Assembly (NCBI GenBank): GCA_030550735.1
Contig: JAUQOT010000014.1
Location: forward strand, 1 to 12,055
DNA length: 12,055 nucleotides
Direction of reading: 5' to 3'
From: Patescibacteria group bacterium
GTDB lineage: Bacteria; Patescibacteriota; Minisyncoccia; UBA6257; HR35
The notes beneath the pieces are model-generated. The model saw only the letters and a program-made list of their open reading frames with translations, searched no databases and was not told the origin of the DNA. Below, piece by piece: positions 6,859 through 12,055 of the stretch. A program made the translations under genes and the position numbers. How positions within the stretch are numbered: position 1 is the first letter of the stretch; every line of letters starts with the position of its first letter.

Positions 6859-8106
6859 TTATTTCATAACAAGAATAATATCTGAAACATTAACATTTAA
6901 TCTTCCGGTGATAATACCATCTTTAACTTTTTTGAAAAAATTAAAACTGTCATTGTTTTCTAAAAATTCATCAATTTCAAGTTTTTTCCTTATAGCCTTT
7001 TTAATAGTCAATTCATCTCCTACACCTCCCGCATATTCAGTATTATCCCAACCATCAGAATTTATTGAAATTATCAGTGGTTTAATTTTGTTTTTTCTTC
7101 TTAAATAAGCGTATTTTAAAAACCATAAAACTAACTCCAAATTTCTACCACCTTTCCCCTTCCCTTTTACTTTAACTGTTGTTTCTCCTCCAAATAAAAG
7201 AATTTTTTCTTTGGAGTTTTGAATTTTCTTCAGAAGTTTTCTGGCAACATCTCTAACTTCACCTTTTAAATTATCACTCAAAATTTTTCCGGTAAAACCA
7301 AGCTCTTCAGCTTTTTCCTTCATTGCTTTAAGAGCTGTTAAATTACTTAAAATTAATTTATTTTCAACATTTTCAAAATATTTATCTTCTTTTGGTGTTT
7401 CAATCAAATCTCTTTTCTTAACACTCAAATCATATTTTTTAATAATTTTTAAAGCATCATCTTTAGTCGATAAATCTTTAACTGTTGGCCCAGAAGCAAT
7501 AATTGATAAATCATTCCCAGGAACATCAGAAACAATTAAAGATAAAACTTTTGCCGGATACAAAACTTTACATAATCCCCCACCCTTAACTAATGACATA
7601 TGTTTTCGAACTATATTCATCTCATAAATGTTTGCCCCCGATTTTAAAAGCTCTTGGTTTATTTGAATTTTTCTCTCTAAGGAGATTTTGGCAGGATAAA
7701 CAAACATTGCTGAACCACCACCACAAATAACAACAACAACTAAATCATCTTTAGTTAATCTCCTCTCAAATCTTTCAATAACCTTTTTAGTAAATTCAAA
7801 ATTTTTTCTTGAAGGTAAGGGATGGGTCCCTTGGTAAAAATTAATTTTTTGTGGAAAATCTTTTGGTTTTTTTAAATCAATAACATAACCTTCAGAAAAG
7901 TTAATTTTTTTTCCTAAAATTTTAGAAATTTCAGCCGAACCCTTACCAAAACCAATTAAAAAAATATTTTTGTAATTTTCAAAATTTAAATTAATATTTC
8001 TTATAACCTTCTCGTAATCTAAAGCTTTTAAACCTGTCTCAATAATTTCTAAAGCAAGCTTTCTCTTATTGCTTAGAGCTAAATCATGAAAATTTTTAAT
8101 GATCAT
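6859..8106 (-). CDS. Glycerate 2-kinase (GckA/TtuD-type, DUF4147 + MOFRL)
   Basis: A 415-aa protein, near the usual length of class II glycerate kinases, which transfer phosphate from ATP to D-glycerate to give 2-phosphoglycerate, feeding lower glycolysis. The N-terminal domain shows GFGKGSAEIS (52-61, with the conserved Lys55), VVVVICGGGSA (123-133), NIVRKHMSLVKGGGL (164-178) and SDVPGNDLSIIASGPT (193-208). The C-terminal MOFRL-type domain has LLFGGETTVKVKGKGKGGRN (303-322) and SINSDGWDNTEYAGG (347-361), where most relatives have a (T/S)DG-x-DG core. The C-terminus is ITGRLNVNVSDIILV rather than the common TGPTGTNV form. The ATG at 8106 is preceded by GAATTA, with no Shine-Dalgarno. It stands alone on the minus strand, diverging from the mTERF-like gene and converging on the Cas2-like gene. 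Family assignment is firm; the substrate is inferred from the family. Confidence 0.93.
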   Translation of the reverse strand: MIIKNFHDLALSNKRKLALEIIETGLKALDYEKVIRNINLNFENYKNIFLIGFGKGSAEISKILGKKINFSEGYVIDLKKPKDFPQKINFYQGTHPLPSRKNFEFTKKVIERFERRLTKDDLVVVVICGGGSAMFVYPAKISLERKIQINQELLKSGANIYEMNIVRKHMSLVKGGGLCKVLYPAKVLSLIVSDVPGNDLSIIASGPTVKDLSTKDDALKIIKKYDLSVKKRDLIETPKEDKYFENVENKLILSNLTALKAMKEKAEELGFTGKILSDNLKGEVRDVARKLLKKIQNSKEKILLFGGETTVKVKGKGKGGRNLELVLWFLKYAYLRRKNKIKPLIISINSDGWDNTEYAGGVGDELTIKKAIRKKLEIDEFLENNDSFNFFKKVKDGIITGRLNVNVSDIILVMK

Positions 8107-8200
8107 TAATTCAAAAAGAATTTTTATCTTTAAATGAAGCTTGATCTTTCGTTTTTAATAATTTAATTAATCATGATTCTAAAAAAATGAATTTTACAAG

Positions 8201-8229
8201 TTAATTTTAAAACAAAAATTTATTATAAT
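8201..8229 (+). promoter_or_regulatory. Candidate sigma-70-type promoter of the mTERF-like gene
   Basis: A perfect TATAAT at 8224-8229 sits 30 bp before the ATG at 8260, with a weak TTAATT 17 bp upstream (8201-8206). The sequence ATTATAAT (8222-8229) is its own complement, so the minus strand also reads TATAAT at 8227-8222 and could serve the divergent glycerate kinase gene from the same spot. In DNA this A/T-rich a chance match is possible. Confidence 0.4.
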
Positions 8230-8259
8230 TAAAATTGCAATAAAAATAAATAACGAATA

Positions 8260-8556
8260 ATGGTTCCGAGATTTTCAGAAACTCCAATCGATTCAGCAAA
8301 AGGCAGATCACCAGATTTTGGTATTAAATTATCTGAATTTTTAAAATTTATTGAAAATTTAGATATTGAAATTCCTCCTGATGTTCTTCCAGAACTTCCA
8401 GAGGAAGAAAGAAAAATATCTTTTACAGAGGAAGAAATTAATGAAATAGAAAGAAGATTAAGTGCCGCTCCACGCCTATTTGAGCATTTTTTCAGAAGAT
8501 TTTTTAATAGACCCCAAGAAACTACTAAAGAAGAAATCTCAAAAAACCATAATTGA
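8260..8556 (+). CDS. N-terminal part of a frameshifted mTERF-repeat protein (98 aa as read)
   Basis: The ATG at 8260 opens a reading frame rich in acidic residues (IENLDIEIPPDVLPELPEEE) followed by an amphipathic basic helix (RRLSAAPRLFEHFFRRFFNR). It runs into a TGA at 8554 just after an A6 run. Codon choice (GAA, AGA, AAA, TTT) matches neighbouring genes up to that run. The C-terminal ORF in the next frame overlaps it by 95 bp and looks natural only after the run. I therefore read the two ORFs as one gene of about 352 codons interrupted by a +1 frame change. If this frame is really translated alone, it gives a small acidic protein with no domain I know. Leader A/T-rich, no Shine-Dalgarno. 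Confidence 0.7.
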   Translation: MVPRFSETPIDSAKGRSPDFGIKLSEFLKFIENLDIEIPPDVLPELPEEERKISFTEEEINEIERRLSAAPRLFEHFFRRFFNRPQETTKEEISKNHN

Positions 8557-9319
8557 AGTAATAACTAAATTAAATATTAAACCAAACAAATGGAAAGAAT
8601 ATCTTGTAAATTACCCATTTCTCTTTTTTATATCTTTCCAAACCATCACTGAAAATATAGAAAAAACAATTAAATTACTTGGTATTAATAAAGAAACTTA
8701 TGTTAAAGCAGCTTTAAAACAACCATCTCTTTTTTATCGATCTCCCAACACTATTAATCGAAATGTAGAAAATGCAGCTAAATTACTTGGTATTAATAAA
8801 GAAACTTATGTTCAAGCAGCTTTAAAATATCCTACTCTTTTTACCCTATCTCCAAATACTATAAACGTTAAATTCGATCTTTATAATATGTTTATTGAAG
8901 AATCCCCAGAGAATATTTTAAATTCTTTGTTAGATTATCCAATATATTTTGCTTATGCTCCAGAAAGAATAATGGCTTCTTATGTTATATCGAAATTAGC
9001 CGGAATACAACTAAGATGGGATATTTTAAAAAACAACCCAAACTCTTTTGCTAAAAAAATATTATCTCCAGACAGATATCAAAACATTTTCGAACCATTA
9101 TATGGTTATTTTAGAAAATTATTTGAAAGACGAAGAAAAATAAAAAGAAAAGTAGGTAATGTTGAAGGGGAAGTTAAAGCCATTCGTTCTCATGCTCAAA
9201 GAATAATTGAATATTTTGGGTCAAAAGAACAAATATCACTTACTGAAGAACAAATACAAAAAATAACCGAATTAGCCCAAAAAATAAAAAATAAAAAATT
9301 TCGTAAGGAATCTAAATGA
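8462..9319 (+). CDS. mTERF-repeat protein, main part
   Basis: As an open frame it starts at GTG 8462, directly after an in-frame TAA. The first ~28 residues are probably an out-of-frame artefact (codons CCG, CTC, AAG AAG unlike the neighbours); the genuine protein likely enters near 8546 from the upstream ORF. From residue ~33 it contains about five helical repeats of the mTERF kind, each of the form L-G-I-x(5)-V-x-x-A-L-x-x-P-x-L-F-x-x-S-P-x-x-I, at about 33-62, 68-98, 104-134, 142-170 and 177-205. mTERF repeats form a curved superhelix that binds nucleic acid and are best known in mitochondria and chloroplasts. The C-terminus (215-285) is a basic, probably helical tail (FERRRKIKRK, ITELAQKIKNKKFRKE) fit for DNA or RNA contact. 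Ends in TGA, convergent with the transketolase gene 22 bp away. Its role here is unknown. Confidence 0.75.
   Translation: MPLHAYLSIFSEDFLIDPKKLLKKKSQKTIIEVITKLNIKPNKWKEYLVNYPFLFFISFQTITENIEKTIKLLGINKETYVKAALKQPSLFYRSPNTINRNVENAAKLLGINKETYVQAALKYPTLFTLSPNTINVKFDLYNMFIEESPENILNSLLDYPIYFAYAPERIMASYVISKLAGIQLRWDILKNNPNSFAKKILSPDRYQNIFEPLYGYFRKLFERRRKIKRKVGNVEGEVKAIRSHAQRIIEYFGSKEQISLTEEQIQKITELAQKIKNKKFRKESK
8541..8546 (+). other. Putative frameshift or slippage site (A6 run)
   Basis: In frame 1 the codons are TCA AAA AAC CAT AAT TGA. Removing one A gives TCA AAA ACC ATA ATT GAA, which enters the downstream mTERF frame and avoids the stop. The joined protein would read KEEISK followed by TIIEVITKLN. 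Three explanations fit: a homopolymer error in the read or assembly, a true one-base insertion (pseudogene), or ribosomal/RNA-polymerase slippage. Six A residues are short for transcriptional slippage, so error or mutation is more likely. Confidence 0.6.
8671..8827 (+). repeat. Nearly identical 49-bp direct repeat within the mTERF-like gene
   Basis: Positions 8671-8719 and 8779-8827 are the same at 48 of 49 bases (the one difference is GTTAAAGC against GTTCAAGC). They are 108 bp apart, exactly 36 codons, and encode KLLGINKETYV[KQ]AALK in two successive mTERF repeats. The sequence between them is also similar. This marks a recent in-frame duplication of one repeat unit, or gene conversion between units. 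Confidence 0.93.
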
Positions 9320-9341
9320 TTTTTAAATTATATAATTATAT

Positions 9342-10205
9342 TTACTCATGTTCACTAATTATTTTGCCACCTAAAGTTCTCAGTTCATCTAATGCTTTTT
9401 TTGCTTCTTCTTTATTTGGAGGTTTTCCGTGCCATTCAAATTTTTTCTCCATAAAACTTACGCCTTTACCTGGAATAGTATAAGCAATAATTACTGATGT
9501 TCTTCGCCATTCTGATCTTGCTTCTCTTACAGCATCAACAAAGGCTCTTATATTATGTCCATCAACTTCTAAAACATGAAGTCCAAAAGATTCTAATTTT
9601 TGTTTTAATGGCTCAAGAGGCATAACATCTTCAGTAAATCCGTCAATTTGGATATAATTTCTATCAATAATAATAGTTAAATTATCAAGTTGATTTTTAC
9701 CTAAAAACATGTAAGCTTCCCATGTATTTCCTTCTTGATGTTCACCATCAGAAGTAATACAATAAACATGGTAATCTTTTTTATCAAGTTTTCCTGCAAT
9801 TGCCATTCCAATTGCTTGTGATATTCCTTCACCAAGTGGTCCAGAAGTATTTTCTACTCCAGGAAGAACTGTTCTATGAGGATGACCTTGAAGCCTTGTA
9901 TTAATTTTTCTTAGAGTTTTTAATTCTTCAATTGGAAAATAACCAGCTAAAGCCATTGCTGCATAACGAACAGGACAAATATGACCATTAGACAAAACTA
10001 ATCTATCTCTATCTTCCCAATTTGGATTTTTAGGATCGTGTCTTAAGATGTGAAAATAAAAAGCAGAAAAAATATCAGCCATTCCGAGCGGACCAGCGGA
10101 ATGACCTGAACCAGCTTCTAAAAGCATTTCAATAACCAGCTGTCTTATTTCATTTGCTTTTTCTTCTAAGAATTTTATTTTTTCATCATGAAGTTCCTCA
10201 ATCAT
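9342..10205 (-). CDS. Transketolase, N-terminal (thiamine diphosphate-binding) subunit
   Basis: A 287-aa half-size transketolase. The full enzyme moves two-carbon ketol units between sugar phosphates in the non-oxidative pentose phosphate pathway. Visible motifs are GSGHSAGPLGMADIF (33-46), DRLVLSNGHICPVRYA (67-82), GHPHR (107-111), SGPLGEGISQAIG (121-133), and the thiamine diphosphate/metal motif SDGEHQEGNTWEA (152-164) with its downstream part DRNYIQIDG (181-189). His35, His75 and His108 fit conserved active-site histidines. The protein stops at the end of the PP domain, as in split transketolases. The Pyr-domain partner is not beside it: downstream is a convergent unrelated gene and upstream is truB, 23 bp away on the same strand. 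The ATG at 10205 has the leader AATAAAATTA without a Shine-Dalgarno. An N-terminal subunit of a dihydroxyacetone- or xylulose-type synthase is a less likely alternative. Confidence 0.93.
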   Translation of the reverse strand: MIEELHDEKIKFLEEKANEIRQLVIEMLLEAGSGHSAGPLGMADIFSAFYFHILRHDPKNPNWEDRDRLVLSNGHICPVRYAAMALAGYFPIEELKTLRKINTRLQGHPHRTVLPGVENTSGPLGEGISQAIGMAIAGKLDKKDYHVYCITSDGEHQEGNTWEAYMFLGKNQLDNLTIIIDRNYIQIDGFTEDVMPLEPLKQKLESFGLHVLEVDGHNIRAFVDAVREARSEWRRTSVIIAYTIPGKGVSFMEKKFEWHGKPPNKEEAKKALDELRTLGGKIISEHE

Positions 10206-10228
10206 TAATTTTATTGTATCAAGAATTT

Positions 10229-11176
10229 TTAATAAATTCTAAAATCATAAAAATATTTTAATGGTTTACGAAAAACAATATCAATTTTTTCTACTTTAGC
10301 TAATTTTGGCCCGATTTTTAAATTATTTAATAATATTTGTAAATTTCTCTCTTTACCTTGAGCTAAAACCTCAACTGTTCCGTCAGCCAAATTTTTAGCA
10401 TAGCCAAAAATCTGAAGTTTATTAGCTAAAGCTTCAACAAAGAATCTAAAACCAACGCCTTGAACCCGACCGTAAATTTTAGCTAAAAATTCTAAATAAT
10501 CTTTTTCAATATCTTCAAAAGTTAAAGCTTCTTCTAAAGAATATTCATTTATCTTTGTTCTTATTAAATTATTTAAATAAGCGCCACAACCAAGTTTTTG
10601 TCCCAAATCATGAGCTAAAGAACGAATGTAAGTTCCTGAAGATACCTCGGTTTCTATTTTAATAGTTGCAAAATTTTGCAAATTATTACGGCTATTATCA
10701 TTATTCGTACCTATTCTCATCTCCAAAATTTTAATATCATAAATTTTTACTTTTCTCGGTTTCAGCTTAACTTTTTTCCCTTCTCTAACTAAATCACTTG
10801 CTCTTTTTCCTTTAATCTTAATTGCTGAATAAGGCGGTGGTACTTGTTCAATTTCTCCAATAAAACTTTTTAAAACCTTTTCTATTTCTAAAAATTCTGG
10901 AACTCTTTTTCCAGTTTCAATAATTTTTCCTTCAGCATCGTAAGTATCAGAAACAGCACCTAAAACAATTTCAGCAAGATAAGTTTTTTTGCTTTCTTTT
11001 AAAAACCTAGTTAGTTCTTTTGTTCCTTCGCCAATACCAATAATTAAAAGACCTTGAGCTAAAGGATCTAATGTCCCCCCATGACCAACTTTTTTGTTTG
11101 TTAGTTTTTTAAAGAAATTAGTTATTTCAGTAGAAGTTTTTCTTGGCGGCTTATTAAAAATAACTAAACCTTCCAT
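10229..11176 (-). CDS. truB: tRNA pseudouridine-55 synthase TruB fused to a C-terminal acylphosphatase domain
   Basis: Residues 1 to ~225 are TruB, which makes pseudouridine 55 in the tRNA T-loop. Motifs are GLVIFNKPPRKTS, the catalytic loop HGGTLDPLAQG (Asp37), the KTYLAEIVLG strand, PPPYSAIKIKGKRA and SSGTYIRSLAHDLG (179-192). Where other TruBs end or carry a PUA domain, residues ~231-315 are instead an acylphosphatase: YGRVQGVGFRFF with the catalytic Arg244, then YAKNLADGTVEVLAQG with the catalytic Asn262, and GPKLAKVEKIDIVF. Both catalytic residues are kept, so the domain may hydrolyse acyl phosphates or have become an RNA-contacting module. The start chosen is ATG 11176, with a weak GGAAG six bases upstream; a TTG at 11182 would add two residues and overlap the stop of the upstream MscS gene by 3 bp (TTGA). 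One unbroken frame, no sign of a fused stop. Confidence 0.93.
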   Translation of the reverse strand: MEGLVIFNKPPRKTSTEITNFFKKLTNKKVGHGGTLDPLAQGLLIIGIGEGTKELTRFLKESKKTYLAEIVLGAVSDTYDAEGKIIETGKRVPEFLEIEKVLKSFIGEIEQVPPPYSAIKIKGKRASDLVREGKKVKLKPRKVKIYDIKILEMRIGTNNDNSRNNLQNFATIKIETEVSSGTYIRSLAHDLGQKLGCGAYLNNLIRTKINEYSLEEALTFEDIEKDYLEFLAKIYGRVQGVGFRFFVEALANKLQIFGYAKNLADGTVEVLAQGKERNLQILLNNLKIGPKLAKVEKIDIVFRKPLKYFYDFRIY

Positions 11177-11178
11177 CT

Positions 11179-12009
11179 TCAACTTCCGTTTTTTATTTCT
11201 ATCAAATAATTATTAAATTTTTCTAAGAAAAGTTGCTTTAAACTAAAATCAATTTCTTCTTTTATATCAGTTGGTGTTTTAATAACAACAAACACCTCAA
11301 AATAATTTTCATAGATATTATAATTTTTATCAATTTTAAATTCTGTATTTTGATAATTATAAAAAAACTTTTTTAAAGTATCTTCGAAAGAATCGAAAAA
11401 TTTTGAATCTAAAATTTCTCTTTTAAATTTAATAACTAACTTTTCAACAATTCTTTTACGACTAAAATTGTGAACAGTGTTAATCTGACTATAAGGTAAA
11501 TTAATTATCTCTCCTTTATCTCCTCTCAAAACTAGAAATCTGAATTTAAGATCAATAACCATTCCTACAAAAGTGTTATTAATCATTACTCTTTCTCCTA
11601 CTCGAAAAAGATCTTCAAAAAACAATACCCAGCCTGTAAAAATATCTCTTAATATATTTTGAAAAATTAAAAAAATAGTAGCACCTAAAAAGCCAGCTCC
11701 AGTAAGTATAACTGTCAAATTAAGATTAAATTTGTTAATAATAAAAAAAACATAAAAGAGAACAAGAGAAAATTTTATTATTGTTTTAAAACCCTTAAAA
11801 ATTGTTTTTATTTTTTCTAAACGAAACTCTTTTCTCTTATCGATAGATAAAGTAATTTTTAAAGAATAATTTAAAAAAAGACTTAAAAGAATGTACAAAA
11901 GCAGTAAAATAATACCTAAAAGAGTGATCTGAATCAATTCTTTTTCATAAAATTTAACTAATTTAGGTATATTAAAATATTCTAAAACCTGATTTATATA
12001 ATTTTTCAT
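11179..12009 (-). CDS. MscS-family small-conductance mechanosensitive channel
   Basis: A 276-aa inner-membrane protein close to the minimal MscS length. Hydrophobic segments are at about 26-47, 74-92 and 99-120. The third is the glycine/alanine-rich pore helix (LTGAGFLGATIFLIFQNILR), followed by the typical turn into the beta domain, DIFTGWVLFFEDLFRVGERV, then GMVIDLKFRFLVLRGDKGEI and INLPYSQI. The C-terminal part fits the cytoplasmic alpha/beta cage of the family. It would open under membrane tension and release solutes on osmotic downshock. It begins 17 bp after a partial tRNA on the same strand and its stop reaches the truB start, so tRNA, channel, truB and transketolase half may share a transcript. 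ATG at 12009 with leader TAATTA, no Shine-Dalgarno. Confidence 0.9.
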   Translation of the reverse strand: MKNYINQVLEYFNIPKLVKFYEKELIQITLLGIILLLLYILLSLFLNYSLKITLSIDKRKEFRLEKIKTIFKGFKTIIKFSLVLFYVFFIINKFNLNLTVILTGAGFLGATIFLIFQNILRDIFTGWVLFFEDLFRVGERVMINNTFVGMVIDLKFRFLVLRGDKGEIINLPYSQINTVHNFSRKRIVEKLVIKFKREILDSKFFDSFEDTLKKFFYNYQNTEFKIDKNYNIYENYFEVFVVIKTPTDIKEEIDFSLKQLFLEKFNNYLIEIKNGS

Positions 12010-12025
12010 TAATTATTAAAACTTG

Positions 12026-12055
12026 TTGCGGGGGCAGGATTTGCACCTGCGTCTC
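12026..12055 (-). tRNA. 3' end of a tRNA gene (cut by window edge), isotype unknown
   Basis: Read on the minus strand, 12050-12034 forms a perfect T-arm: stem GCAGG, seven-base loop TGCAAAT, stem CCTGC. Next comes CCCCGCA (12033-12027) as the 3' strand of the acceptor stem, and A (12026) as discriminator. CCA is not encoded (the next bases are CAAG). The 5' side should start TGCGGGG outside the window. The bases GAGAC before the T-stem belong to the variable region. The anticodon is not visible. The T-loop has G where almost all tRNAs have U55. Confidence 0.75.

Noticed and set aside
6908..7108. 66-aa plus-strand open frame
   Set aside because: It lies wholly inside the glycerate kinase gene on the other strand, with no family likeness and no start signal: a shadow frame.
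8260..8556. Use of an alternative genetic code (TGA read as Gly or Trp) to explain the interrupted mTERF gene
   Set aside because: Reading through this TGA leads only to a nearby TAA in the same frame, and several clear genes here end naturally in TGA.
9320..9341. AATTATATAATT palindrome between convergent genes as a bidirectional terminator
   Set aside because: The stem is only A/T and would be very weak; in DNA of this composition such a 12-bp palindrome is not significant.

Overview
The window is a very AT-rich bacterial chromosome segment, gene-dense with tiny spacers, and it looks like a member of the Candidate Phyla Radiation (Patescibacteria). That assignment is inference. It rests on almost no Shine-Dalgarno sequences, a PaaX/Cas2-like orphan gene of a kind common in CPR genomes, a half-size transketolase, a glycerate 2-kinase, and large Thr/Ser/Ala-rich secreted proteins. 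TGA acts as an ordinary stop here, so the UGA-glycine code of Gracilibacteria/SR1 is not in use.

Layout. (1) Positions 1-5572, minus strand: a cell-surface cluster. A membrane-anchored 520-aa protein (4010-5572) overlaps by 4 bp a 1231-aa protein (318-4013) made of five tandem ~170-aa modules plus two C-terminal domains. Beyond it a secreted protein (1-223) is cut by the window edge and resembles the last domain of the giant. (2) Positions 5573-6858: an island with one plus-strand gene, a stand-alone winged-helix/Cas2-fold protein (6052-6618), flanked by five copies of a 36-bp imperfect palindrome, three upstream and two downstream. No CRISPR array, cas1 or other cas gene is visible. This is the best candidate for an undescribed system. 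(3) Positions 6859-8106, minus: glycerate 2-kinase. (4) Positions 8260-9319, plus: an mTERF-repeat protein that reads as one gene split by a +1 frame change at an A6 run. (5) Positions 9342-12055, minus: a partial tRNA, then an MscS-type channel, TruB fused to an acylphosphatase domain, and the N-terminal half of transketolase, probably one transcription unit.

Together, the right half is housekeeping (tRNA and its modification, osmotic safety valve, central carbon metabolism), the left half builds cell-surface structures, and the middle is accessory DNA. The strongest leads are the palindrome-flanked Cas2-like gene, the TruB-acylphosphatase fusion, and the bacterial mTERF-repeat gene with its frameshift and a nearly identical internal duplication.
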